From: Natranaerofaba carboxydovora
Lineage (GTDB): Bacteria; Bacillota; Natranaerobiia; Natranaerobiales; Natranaerofabaceae
Assembly (NCBI RefSeq): GCF_022539405.1
Contig: NZ_CP054394.1
Coordinates: 2,798,501 to 2,862,500, forward strand
DNA length: 64,000 bases
Direction of reading: 5' to 3'
Below are positions 9,007 through 17,474 of this stretch, piece by piece; position 1 is the stretch's first letter, and every line of letters begins with the position of its first letter. A program made the translations under genes and the position numbers. The notes below the pieces were generated by a model that saw nothing but the letters and a program-made list of their open reading frames with translations, searched no databases and was not told where the DNA came from.

Positions 9007-9353
9007 CTCCTTGCACCCCCTTCCAAAAATTTAGAATTAATTGCTTGTCCTACCCCGAAAACTCAGGAGACAATTATGTACCTGATTTTACAGGGGTTCT
9101 CTTTCAGGACGTCCTAGACATTTTTCGATCCTGAAAAAAGATAAAATTAACCTCTTGAAAATAATTTTGTGCTTTTATGTCTTTTGTTGTCTCTAATTGT
9201 AGAATATTTTGATAGCCTGGTCATCTAGCTAAAGCCTTAAATTAGCCCACTTAATTAGGCTCATTATTTGCTAGTCAGATCATCGTTTAATTTACCCAGC
9301 TTGATTATATATACCTATAAGGCACTTGGGACTACTGGACTAAGTAATATTTG
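9007..9353 (-). promoter_or_regulatory. Tad operon leader/promoter region
   Basis: A non-coding stretch of about 347 bp between the degU-like gene and the first pilin. It should hold the pilus promoter and 5' leader. It contains an imperfect hairpin with 8-bp arms TTTCAGGA/TCCTGAAA (9102-9136) whose loop includes GGACGTCC. No U-run follows it on either strand, so it is not a simple terminator. I cannot assign a riboswitch class or a confident -35/-10 pair. Confidence 0.4.
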
Positions 9354-10043
9354 TCAAAGCTCTACCAAACCGTTTTTGAAAGCTGTAACAACTGCTTGAG
9401 TCCTATCTGAGACATCTAGTTTCCTTAATATACTAGATACATGGTTTTTGACGGTTTTTTCGGATATCCCTAACTCTTCTGACAAATCATTGTTGCTGTA
9501 ACCTTTGGCAAGTAAACCAAGTATTTCTCTCTCTCTAATAGTAAGATCACAATCTTCTTCAGACAAATTATTACCTTTAATTAAACCGGGGGAGTTTTTG
9601 GCCAAGCGATTGAAACCACCCAGTAATTTGTGAGTAACATTAGGATGTATAAAGCAATTTCCGTTAGCTACTTCTTCAATTGCCCTAGCTAATGTTGGTG
9701 TATCCACATCTTTTAGTAAATACCCAGAAGCGCCCTCTTTAACAATCTCAAACAGGTATTCTTCATCATCATGGATCGTTAGAGCTATTATTTTGACATC
9801 TGGATATGATTCTTTGACCTCTCTAGTTGCTTCTACCCCATTTATGTAAGGCATGTTAATATCCATGAGTACCACATCAGGTTTAAGCAATTTTACTTTT
9901 TCTAGAACTTCCTCCCCATTTTGTGCCTCACCACAAACTTCTAAATTATTTTCCATGTCAATTATTTTTTTGAGGCCTGATCTAAATAAAATATGATCAT
10001 CTGCTAACAAAACCCTAATATTATTTGTCTGATTATCATTCAT
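9354..10043 (-). CDS. DegU/NarL-type response regulator, copy 1
   Basis: A 229-residue response regulator. The receiver has DD at 15-16, the acceptor Asp61 in VVLMDINMP and a Lys in LLKDVD. A linker follows, then a LuxR-type helix-turn-helix (TIREREILGLLAKGYSNND, then EKTVKNHVSSILRKL). DegU-type regulators control motility, surface and secretion genes. It overlaps the kinase gene upstream by 8 bp, so the pair is translationally coupled, and it lies immediately upstream of the Tad pilus operon on the same strand. Control of the pilus by this pair is inference. Confidence 0.92.
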   Translation of the reverse strand: MNDNQTNNIRVLLADDHILFRSGLKKIIDMENNLEVCGEAQNGEEVLEKVKLLKPDVVLMDINMPYINGVEATREVKESYPDVKIIALTIHDDEEYLFEIVKEGASGYLLKDVDTPTLARAIEEVANGNCFIHPNVTHKLLGGFNRLAKNSPGLIKGNNLSEEDCDLTIREREILGLLAKGYSNNDLSEELGISEKTVKNHVSSILRKLDVSDRTQAVVTAFKNGLVEL

Positions 10044-11247
10044 AATAAACTTCCTCCCCTTCCTCTACTCCGGGAATTGGAACCTTAATGGAAATCCTTG
10101 TCCCTTTCTGGTGCTTTGAATTTATGTTAATATCTCCTCCAAGACTCATAACCCTTTCTCTCATATTAGTAAGGCCAAATTTTTCTGACTTGATATTTTC
10201 TAATTCCCAATTAGAGTCGAAACCCTTGCCATCGTCTCTAATATTAATCTGAACCTTATCTTCTCCAAATTCAGCCTTGATCCAAAATGTTTTGGCTTCA
10301 GAATGTTTTTTGATGTTATTTAGTGCCTCCTGAACAGTTCTAAAGAGGGCAATCTCTAAGTCTCTATTAAAGCGTTGTTCTTCACCAAAAACTTTTAGCT
10401 CACCTTTTATGTTAGTATCCTCTTCAACCCCCTGTATTAATCTTCTTATAGCAGGTACAAGGCCTAAGTCATCTAAGGTCATAGGACGCAGGTCAAATAT
10501 AATCTTTCTTACGTCTTTTAGGTTTTCTCTTACCTGTGCTTTTAGTTCTGCTAGTTCTTCTTTAATGGTTTTTGGCTTCTCACCAGCGTCAATCAACTTT
10601 TCACAGTATTCGGCCCTAAAGACCATGTTAGCTAGGCTTTGGGCCGGGCCGTCATGTATCTCACGAGCGACTCTTCTTCTCTCTTCTTCCTGAGCTCTGA
10701 TTATTTTAGTACCTATATCTTTTCTTTTCTCTAGATCTTGAAGGGTCTCTTGAAGTCCGCCAAGTCCCTGGGATAAGTAAGATTCAATGACTCCAAGTTG
10801 ATTCATTATTTTTTCCGCTTTTTCTATTGTTTTCTTTAGATTTCTTAAACGCATCTCTGTTTCATTTCTTTTATGACGTATTTGGTACTCCCTTTCTTTC
10901 ATAACATTAAGTTTAGCCCTTAGGTCATTTGCCTGTTCATAGGCTTCCTTTATGTTTTTTTCTAAATATGTATCAAAGTTTTTGCTCACTTCAGCAAGTT
11001 TAAGCCTTGAGCGATAGTATTTTTTCTCTAGCTTATCTACTTCTTTTATGACCTCTGTTGTTTGATTTTTTAGCTTTATCAAATCTCTTTTTAGCTGTTC
11101 ATGTTCATTCCTAGCAGATTCAGTTATTTCAAATATCTGAACCTTTCCGTCCTGGATACTTGAGATGGTTTTTTTTAGAACCTCATCTATAGAATTAAAG
11201 TCCAGCCCTTCAATTTTATTTTTGCTGTACGCAATTTTTTCAGGCAT
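10036..11247 (-). CDS. DegS-type sensor histidine kinase, copy 1
   Basis: A 403-residue cytoplasmic kinase with no membrane segment. The N-terminal half is a long coiled coil (about 15-190), the DegS sensor region. It is followed by a HisKA_3 phospho-acceptor block RREIHDGPAQSLAN (His near residue 197), with the DVRKIIFDLRPMTLDDLGL segment after it, and an ATPase domain with IRDDGKGF and FGLTNMRERV. It should phosphorylate the overlapping DegU-like regulator. The start follows a GGAGG site. It is closely similar in layout to the kinase at 12632-13843. Confidence 0.92.
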   Translation of the reverse strand: MPEKIAYSKNKIEGLDFNSIDEVLKKTISSIQDGKVQIFEITESARNEHEQLKRDLIKLKNQTTEVIKEVDKLEKKYYRSRLKLAEVSKNFDTYLEKNIKEAYEQANDLRAKLNVMKEREYQIRHKRNETEMRLRNLKKTIEKAEKIMNQLGVIESYLSQGLGGLQETLQDLEKRKDIGTKIIRAQEEERRRVAREIHDGPAQSLANMVFRAEYCEKLIDAGEKPKTIKEELAELKAQVRENLKDVRKIIFDLRPMTLDDLGLVPAIRRLIQGVEEDTNIKGELKVFGEEQRFNRDLEIALFRTVQEALNNIKKHSEAKTFWIKAEFGEDKVQINIRDDGKGFDSNWELENIKSEKFGLTNMRERVMSLGGDININSKHQKGTRISIKVPIPGVEEGEEVYYE

Positions 11248-11351
11248 TATTAATTCCTCCGCATTTGAGACATAAATGACATAAGGCTTGATCTAATGTC
11301 ATTTTTCAATCTAAGTCGACTTTCTTCTCGCTTTTTCTTAAATACTAAACT

Positions 11352-11384
11352 AAAAAAAGACCCCAGCCAACTGTCCGGGGTCTT
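11352..11384 (-). terminator. Rho-independent terminator
   Basis: Arms AAGACCCC and GGGGTCTT enclose a 12-nt loop and, read on the minus strand, are followed by a run of seven T residues. It ends the transcript containing the small membrane protein gene at 11499-11852 and separates the two DegS/DegU modules. Confidence 0.85.
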
Positions 11385-11498
11385 AAGATTGCTTGGCATT
11401 TAGACTATTTTGATGTCTTCAAAACAAGTGACTTTTGGTCCTATAGACAAACCTTAGTGCTACGCCAAGTAATTAATAGTCCTATAGTTTTACTAGGT

Positions 11499-11852
11499 CT
11501 AGCTGTCTAGAGATCCGTTAATACACACCGTTCTATGTGGACTTTCATTTTGAATAATTTCTTTTAAAGATACATCTTCTACTCTCTCAACCACTTCTAT
11601 ACCAGGGAATTCTTCTTTTAGCTTTTGGGCCAAGTTATAATGATTATTTTGCCAAATTAGTATTAATCTTGCTGGATAAAATTTTTTTGCCGGAAGATCC
11701 AACAGTAGGCTTCTAAGTTCACCTTCTGCTTTATCAGGATCCTTAACGTAAATTACAAAAGTCCATTTTCTTTTTCTTTTGAGCTCTTCCCAAATAGTAT
11801 AAAAAAGGGCGACAAACCCGTAAATTGCAAAGAACCATATTATTATTTCCAC
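11499..11852 (-). CDS. Small single-pass membrane protein, unknown function
   Basis: A 117-residue protein with one N-terminal transmembrane helix (about 2-20) followed by a basic stop-transfer KRKRKW and a compact soluble domain of alternating strands and helices (YVKDPDKAEGELRSLL, later LAQKLKEEFPGIEVVERV). I do not recognise the family. The start is GTG, 9 bp after GGTGG. It lies between two DegS/DegU modules and may be transcribed with the upstream one, since only an inverted repeat (11867-11905) lies between. A link to the signalling is speculative. Confidence 0.7.
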   Translation of the reverse strand: MEIIIWFFAIYGFVALFYTIWEELKRKRKWTFVIYVKDPDKAEGELRSLLLDLPAKKFYPARLILIWQNNHYNLAQKLKEEFPGIEVVERVEDVSLKEIIQNESPHRTVCINGSLDS

Positions 11853-11866
11853 CAGTAAACACCACC

Positions 11867-11905
11867 TTTTTTGGGATTTGATATAATATATGAAATCCCA
11901 AAAAA
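11867..11905. repeat. Inverted repeat between degU-like copy 2 and the small membrane protein gene
   Basis: A perfect 13-bp inverted repeat TTTTTTGGGATTT / AAATCCCAAAAAA with a 13-nt loop. On the minus strand it is followed by A rather than U residues, so it is not a classical terminator. Its 3' arm runs almost into the ribosome-binding site of the downstream GTG-start gene. It may attenuate read-through or stabilise the 3' end. Confidence 0.6.
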
Positions 11906-11937
11906 AAGTGATATTAATAATTGATTATAAATTATAT

Positions 11938-12615
11938 TTACTCTATGTCCACAAGTCCAAGCTTTACAGCAGTTACAACTGCCTGGGTCCTATCTGATAC
12001 ATCTAATTTTCTAAGTACATTTGATACATGGTTTTTAACGGTTTTTTCTGATATATATAGGTTTTTTGATATTTTTTTATTGGTGTAGCCTTTCGCCATA
12101 AGCTCTAGTATTTCTTTTTCTCTTGTTGTCAATTCGTAATCTGTAACTTCAGTTCCTGTATCTTTTGATTTTGTTGCAAGCCTGTTGAACTCTCCTAAAA
12201 GCTTAGGAGTGATGCTTGGATGTATGAAGCTTTTCCCTTCAGACACCTCTCTAATTGCCTGAAGTAGAGTGGGGGTCTCAACGTCTTTAAGCAAAAAACC
12301 GGAAGCTCCACCTTTTACCGTTTCAAATAAGTATTCTTCATCTGCATGGATAGTTAATATGACTATTTTGACCTCATCATATTTTTGCTTTATTTCCTTT
12401 GTCGCATCTACTCCACTTAGAAGTGGCATATTTATATCCAAAAGAACTACATCCGGCTTCAAAAGATTTACTTTCTCCACCACTTCCTTGCCGTTTTTCG
12501 CTTCCCCACAAACAGCTATATCATTTTCTAATTCCAAAATTTTTCTTAGTCCATTTCTAAATAGTGAGTGGTCATCAGCTATTAAAACCCGTATTTTTGC
12601 ATTCTGTTCAGCCAT
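11938..12615 (-). CDS. DegU/NarL-type response regulator, copy 2
   Basis: A 225-residue paralogue of the regulator at 9354-10043. The receiver carries DD at 14-15 and acceptor Asp60 in VVLLDINMP. The LuxR-type helix-turn-helix (TTREKEILELMAKGYTNKK, then EKTVKNHVSNVLRKL) is almost identical to copy 1 through the recognition helix. It lies 16 bp after its kinase gene. The near-identical DNA-binding helices suggest overlapping target sites, with the receivers and kinases giving different inputs. Confidence 0.92.
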   Translation of the reverse strand: MAEQNAKIRVLIADDHSLFRNGLRKILELENDIAVCGEAKNGKEVVEKVNLLKPDVVLLDINMPLLSGVDATKEIKQKYDEVKIVILTIHADEEYLFETVKGGASGFLLKDVETPTLLQAIREVSEGKSFIHPSITPKLLGEFNRLATKSKDTGTEVTDYELTTREKEILELMAKGYTNKKISKNLYISEKTVKNHVSNVLRKLDVSDRTQAVVTAVKLGLVDIE

Positions 12616-12631
12616 CTACTACTCCCCTTTC

Positions 12632-13843
12632 TCAAGCTTCATGAGCTAACAATGGTACCTTAACAGATATAGTCGTTCCTTCATTATGTTTTGATTTTAT
12701 TGTTAATTCGCCCCCCAAGTTCTCAACCCTATCTTTTATGTTTTGAAGACCAAAACTATCTTTGTTTTCATTATTTTCTTTGTCAGAAGAGTTTGCTTCG
12801 TTATTATTTTCAAAACTGCTATATTTTCTATAAAGCACCTTGTCTGGATCAAAACCTTTTCCATCATCTCTAACATTGACAAGAACTTTTTCATCCTGAA
12901 ACTGGACCTTTGTCCAAATTCCAGAGGCACAGGCATGTTTTTTGACGTTGTTAAGTGCTTCCTGCACTATCCTAAAAAGAGCTACCTCAAGGTTTCTTGA
13001 CATTCTTTTCTCTTCACCAAATACCACTAACTCAATTTCAATCTGTTCTTCTTCTTTGATATCACTGATTAACCTTCTTAAGGCAGGAACAAGACCAAGG
13101 TCATCTAACGTCATAGGCCTTAAATCAAAAATTATCTTTCTTACGTCCTGAAGGCTTCTTCTAACCATTTGTTTAAGTTCTGCTAATTCTTGTTTTACCT
13201 TGGTAACATCACTATCTAGTAGCCTTTCACAGTACTCGGCCCTAAGGACCACATTTGCTAACCCTTGCGCAGGTCCATCATGAATATCTCTTGCAACCCG
13301 CCTTCTTTCTTCTTCCTGAGCTTTTACTATCTTTAGGCCAAGCTCTTGTTTTTGCTGTAGGTTTTCTAGTGTTTCTCCTAAGTCCTGAAATCCCTCTGCA
13401 AGGAAGTTTTTTATTACTCCTAGCTGACTTACCACATTCTCCGCTTTTTCTACTGTCTTTTCTAGTCCTTTAAGCCTTCTTTCTAAATCATCCCTTTTCT
13501 TTCTCATTTCATTTTCTCTGTCTCTAAGCACCAATAGTTTTGCGTTTATTTTGCTTGCATTTTCGTAAGCTTCTTTAATCGCTTCTTCAGAGTATTTATA
13601 AAAGTTCTTACTAACCATGGCAAGCTTTTGCCTTGCTTTTTTGCTCTCGGTTTCAAGTTTATCCACTTCGTCTATTACTTCACTGGTTTTTTCTTTAATC
13701 TCTTCTAATTCATTTTTAACGTTATCGTATTCTTTTCTTGCTGTTTCAGCAATGTCAAATATGTTATCTCTACCCTCATCTATACTTTTCAGGGTTTTGG
13801 TCAAAATTTCGTCTATTTTATTGGGATCAAAGCCCTCTTTCAT
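12632..13843 (-). CDS. DegS-type sensor histidine kinase, copy 2
   Basis: A 403-residue cytoplasmic kinase, paralogous to 10036-11247: a coiled-coil sensor half, the phospho-acceptor block RRVARDIHDGPAQGLAN, and an ATPase domain with VRDDGKGFDPDK. Relative to copy 1 it carries an Asn/Glu/Ser-rich insertion (SSFENNNEANSSDKENNEN) between the DDGKGF motif and the FGLQNIKDRV motif, near the ATP lid. It forms a two-gene operon with the regulator downstream. It is transcribed divergently from the amidase gene at 14122. Confidence 0.92.
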   Translation of the reverse strand: MKEGFDPNKIDEILTKTLKSIDEGRDNIFDIAETARKEYDNVKNELEEIKEKTSEVIDEVDKLETESKKARQKLAMVSKNFYKYSEEAIKEAYENASKINAKLLVLRDRENEMRKKRDDLERRLKGLEKTVEKAENVVSQLGVIKNFLAEGFQDLGETLENLQQKQELGLKIVKAQEEERRRVARDIHDGPAQGLANVVLRAEYCERLLDSDVTKVKQELAELKQMVRRSLQDVRKIIFDLRPMTLDDLGLVPALRRLISDIKEEEQIEIELVVFGEEKRMSRNLEVALFRIVQEALNNVKKHACASGIWTKVQFQDEKVLVNVRDDGKGFDPDKVLYRKYSSFENNNEANSSDKENNENKDSFGLQNIKDRVENLGGELTIKSKHNEGTTISVKVPLLAHEA

Positions 13844-14121
13844 TTTTTAGATCCCCCCACTACAAGAAATAAGCAAAATCTACTACTTAATCCCCTTGTT
13901 TAATGATTTTTTGGATCTATCTCAAAATTTAGCAGTTTCAAAATGTTGTAATAAAATTGTAATTCTCTTCTAAATTCGTCATTATTCTTTAAATTTCCTT
14001 CATTTTCGAAAGGAGAATTAGCTTATATGTAAATTTGATTAACTGACAAAGGACAATAGGCATATCTTAAATATAAAAGCACGATAAAATTCAAATCAAA
14101 AGTAAAACTGGAGTGTTACAG

Positions 14122-15057
14122 ATGAGAACTCCCCTTTTAACAAATATCTGGCATCAAGCCCTTGATTTAGAACAAAAAAAGCCTGTCTCAAGGATAAACA
14201 TGGACTTTTATAACCCGAATCACGCAGAAATCAATTTAGCTGATAACATGGAAATGCCAAATCCTAACTTGATATCTTTTGCCATCCCAAAAGCTCGTTT
14301 GAACATGCCGCCTCTCTCTTTGGAACCTATAGACGGTATAATAAGGGATGTAAAAATCGAGGAAGATTCTAATGATCCTAATCATTTAAAAGGTACAATA
14401 AACACTGAACATTCTATACTATGTCATATAAAAGAAGAAAAAGGCATGCCCCATAGGGTTACCCTTGAATTTGATAGAAAAGTATTTTCAAAGTACCTAA
14501 AAGAAAAAGTTATACTAATTGACCCTGGACATGGAGGTAAAGACACCGGAGGTATTAGCCCGGTAGGCTTAATGGAAAAAGACGTGGTTCTTGACTTTTC
14601 GAAGAGATTAAAGAAGTATCTAGATTACTGGCAGGCAGAAGGGATTTATACCAGGGAAAGGGACGTAAATGTCCCTCAAAAAGATCGAACCAGAATCATA
14701 AAAGAAAATAATCCTGATCTTATTATCTCTCTTCACACTGGCACAGGAACAGTTGGGGAAGTGTTAGGACCAAGGGCAAAGTTTTTTGTGGACGGTGAAA
14801 AAAAAGGAAAAGAAACTGCTAATAATATCTATATGCCATATGCAAATAGGCTACCATTCCCAGAAAGAGAAGTAGTAAAGAGCAGTTCAAAGTTGTTGTC
14901 AGTTTTTCCAGAGAGAAGCATTATCATGGAAGTATCAAATATTTCGAGCAGATTAGAGGAAGGCTGGCTAAGAGACTACGGCTTTGTGGAAGATATGGTT
15001 AGAGGACTTGTTGTAGGAATTAAAAATCATTTTTCTAAAAGTTCACAGAAGCTTTAG
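14122..15057 (+). CDS. N-acetylmuramoyl-L-alanine amidase (Amidase_3 family)
   Basis: A protein of about 311 residues with a C-terminal zinc amidase domain: LIDPGHGGKDTG (first Zn His), MEKDVVL (Zn Glu), ISLHTGTG (second Zn His) and IMEVSNIS (catalytic Glu). These enzymes cleave the bond between MurNAc and the peptide stem. The first 120 or so residues are a novel-looking beta-rich part with no signal peptide, so the site of action is unclear; a role in sporulation or germination is possible given the flippase next door. ATG 14122 lies 8 bp after GGAG, preferred to the GTG at 14113. Its 3' end overlaps the convergent spoVB-like gene by 15 bp. Confidence 0.8.
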   Translation: MRTPLLTNIWHQALDLEQKKPVSRINMDFYNPNHAEINLADNMEMPNPNLISFAIPKARLNMPPLSLEPIDGIIRDVKIEEDSNDPNHLKGTINTEHSILCHIKEEKGMPHRVTLEFDRKVFSKYLKEKVILIDPGHGGKDTGGISPVGLMEKDVVLDFSKRLKKYLDYWQAEGIYTRERDVNVPQKDRTRIIKENNPDLIISLHTGTGTVGEVLGPRAKFFVDGEKKGKETANNIYMPYANRLPFPEREVVKSSSKLLSVFPERSIIMEVSNISSRLEEGWLRDYGFVEDMVRGLVVGIKNHFSKSSQKL

Positions 15058-16656
15058 GGTTTTTAGTATGCGTACCAACATGTCCCCTACCTTTGGAATT
15101 ACTAGCAGATCTTCTTCCTCTATCCCTCTAAATATGAGAAGGGTTAAAAAATAGACAATACCAGCAATTGATACTTTTAAGATGAAATTTAAGGCATCTA
15201 CAGCAAAGAAAGTATCTATTACCATGTCAAACCTTATTAAAAAAACAGCCATAACAGCTGAAGCTATTAGAGGTTTAAAACCAGTTTTGAAAAAATTAAT
15301 TGACAATTTTTTTAACTTTATTAGGTCCTTAATATTTAAAATAGAAGCTAAAAAAAATCCAGACCCAGTTCCTATGGCCGCTCCAAGGATACCGAGGGGC
15401 GGGTAAGCTGTAAGGTTGTAGTTAAGGATAAAGTTCAAAATCGCCCCAATAAACAGGTTAATAACAGGTTTAGGATAATACCCGAGGCCTTGAAGCATAA
15501 AGGAAGTAACCTGGTGCAAACACAAAAACAGTGACGCAAATGCCATAACCCTAAGGGGACCTCCCGCTTCATAGTAGCCAAACATAAGCTCGGTCATCTC
15601 ATAAGCCAGTAAGAAAATTCCAACAGAGGTAGGTATGCCTATTATCAGGGTTAGTCTAAGGGCTTTTTCTATATTGTTTTTGATTTTTTGGTGGTATCCT
15701 TTGACCTGATAAGTCGATAGTACAGGTATAAGACTTGTGCCAAGGGCAAGGGTGACAATTGTCGGAAGGCTTATAAGCCTTAAGGCCATCCCTGAGAGAT
15801 GGCCATACAAGCTTGTAGCTTCAGAGACACTATAACCAATTAATTGTAGCCTTTTGGGGACTACTGCCGCATCAACTGTCTGCATAAGAGGCATTACAAG
15901 AGCACCTAGAGAAAAAGGCACTGCAATTTTTAACAGGCGAAATAAAGTGCTTCCACTTTTTATGACACTTTTTATAAAAATCCTAGACAAAAATAAAATA
16001 AGTACAAAGCTGATGCCTTTTTCTCTGACAAAAAGAAAAATTAACAATACAAGGCCAAAAAAAGCACCAGTAACAGCTCCCAAAGTTGCCCCTGCAGCAC
16101 CATACATTGGCCCGGCCTGGCTATATAAATAACCAAAAAAAAGCATGGTAAACACTCTTATAAACTGCTCTGTCACCTGAGAAATTGCTGTAGGGGTCAT
16201 TAAATGTAGCCCCTGAAAATACCCTCTAAAACCTGACATTATAGAGACAAAGAAAATAGCAGGTGATATTATCTTTAGCGAATACATCACCCTGTAATCA
16301 CCAAGAATATTAACAGATATGAATTCGGCGCCTACATATAAAATAATACTAAATATTATTCCGGTAACACTTAAAGCAGATAGAGCCGTACAAAAAACTA
16401 TTTTTTCTTCTTCAAAGTTTTTTGAGGCTCTTTTTTCGGATACAAGTTTACTTATCGCTACGGGAAATCCGGCTACAGCTAGTATTAACAAAAGACTATA
16501 AATAGGATAGGCCATTTCATAAAGTCCTATACCCTCTTCTCCTATAATTCTAGCAAGAGGCATGCGATAAAAGGCACCTAAGAGCTTACTTATAGTTCCT
16601 GCAAGCATCAAAACAAGTGCTCCTCTAGCAAAGCTTTCTCTTTTCATTGGCATCAC
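15043..16656 (-). CDS. spoVB: SpoVB-like MurJ/MOP-superfamily flippase
   Basis: A 537-residue polytopic protein with about 14 membrane helices and the family start ARGALVLMLAGTISKLLGAFYR. It belongs to the polysaccharide/lipid-II exporter (MOP) superfamily; SpoVB members act in spore cortex formation by moving lipid-linked precursors. A distinct MurJ is encoded at 46570-48129, which supports a specialised sporulation role here. Its start overlaps the end of the upstream cyclodeaminase-like gene by one base. Confidence 0.85.
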   Translation of the reverse strand: MMPMKRESFARGALVLMLAGTISKLLGAFYRMPLARIIGEEGIGLYEMAYPIYSLLLILAVAGFPVAISKLVSEKRASKNFEEEKIVFCTALSALSVTGIIFSIILYVGAEFISVNILGDYRVMYSLKIISPAIFFVSIMSGFRGYFQGLHLMTPTAISQVTEQFIRVFTMLFFGYLYSQAGPMYGAAGATLGAVTGAFFGLVLLIFLFVREKGISFVLILFLSRIFIKSVIKSGSTLFRLLKIAVPFSLGALVMPLMQTVDAAVVPKRLQLIGYSVSEATSLYGHLSGMALRLISLPTIVTLALGTSLIPVLSTYQVKGYHQKIKNNIEKALRLTLIIGIPTSVGIFLLAYEMTELMFGYYEAGGPLRVMAFASLFLCLHQVTSFMLQGLGYYPKPVINLFIGAILNFILNYNLTAYPPLGILGAAIGTGSGFFLASILNIKDLIKLKKLSINFFKTGFKPLIASAVMAVFLIRFDMVIDTFFAVDALNFILKVSIAGIVYFLTLLIFRGIEEEDLLVIPKVGDMLVRILKTLKLL

Positions 16657-17249
16657 TACTCTTCTAATATTTTTTCTTCAATGCTCTCAAGTATCTTCTC
16701 AAAATTTTTTTCCCCTACTTTTATAAGCTTTTGTCTTTCTTCCAAAGCAAAAGAATACAGTTCTCCTCTTTCTAGATCTTCCAGGTTGATCTTCACACAG
16801 GCTAGACTTCCCATCAGTGAAGCTTTTGTTTTATGCACCCCAGCATACAATGCTGTAGTAAATTGGCTGTTTAATATATTTAGTCCAATATTGTCATCAA
16901 CTTTAGTAATAATTTCTAAAATATTATTGCACTTTTGAGCTATTAGGATGGGTATGACCACTGTTTCTTTTGTAACAGTTTCCTTGGGTTTTGACTTTGC
17001 CCTAATTATCCTGTACGCTTCATCTACAACATCCATTAATTCTTCTTTAATATTAAAAATTCTTTCAATGTTTTTTTTAAGTTCTAATTTATCTTCGTCT
17101 TTTTTTTCTTTATAAAGGTTTTTCAAGTATGCAAGTAATAAAGAAGCGGCCAGGGCACCTGTCAATGCTAAAGAACTTTCACTGCTCGGATAGGTGGACT
17201 CATCTGACAGTATTTCATTATATTCTTTGAGGGACTTATCCAAATACAT
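16656..17249 (-). CDS. Cyclodeaminase/cyclohydrolase (FTCD_C-like) family protein
   Basis: A 197-residue all-helical protein resembling formiminotetrahydrofolate cyclodeaminase or FchA-type methenyl-THF cyclohydrolase. An N-terminal SLALTGALAASLLLAYLKN block occupies the place of the family's P-G-G-G-S-x-A-A-L motif, and an LNSQFTTALYAGVHKTKAS block sits toward the C-terminus. The glycine-rich motif is degraded to SSESS, so catalytic activity is doubtful. It is coupled to the spoVB-like gene by a one-base overlap. Confidence 0.6.
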   Translation of the reverse strand: MYLDKSLKEYNEILSDESTYPSSESSLALTGALAASLLLAYLKNLYKEKKDEDKLELKKNIERIFNIKEELMDVVDEAYRIIRAKSKPKETVTKETVVIPILIAQKCNNILEIITKVDDNIGLNILNSQFTTALYAGVHKTKASLMGSLACVKINLEDLERGELYSFALEERQKLIKVGEKNFEKILESIEEKILEE

Positions 17250-17354
17250 TCATTAACCCCCTTGGCATATAAATATAGAATAGACTAACCAGTTGTCTAA
17301 AAATATCCGTTTCTTTACATTGATATGAAATAAAATATTGTTAATTACTACAAA

Positions 17355-17382
17355 TAAAAAAACCGCCAATTTTAGGGCGGTT
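17355..17382 (-). terminator. Rho-independent terminator after metK
   Basis: Arms AACCGCC and GGCGGTT enclose a short A/T loop, and on the minus strand a run of T residues follows. It lies about 95 bp beyond the metK stop codon and ends that transcript. Confidence 0.85.
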
Positions 17383-17474
17383 AATTAAATCATTTAAAAA
17401 CACTGTACTTTTTGATACTTTTGTAAATAAACTTTTGATAGAAGCACAAATTTAGGTTAAAAATGGCCTATTTT

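Noticed and set aside
9007-9353. Cyclic-di-GMP riboswitch in the Tad leader
   Set aside because: A GCTAGATGACCAGGC-like stretch caught the eye, but the conserved GEMM core and tetraloop receptor pattern are missing.
12736-13000. Short frames on both strands within the DegS copy 2 gene
   Set aside because: They are shadows of the kinase frame; composition and lack of ribosome sites argue against them.
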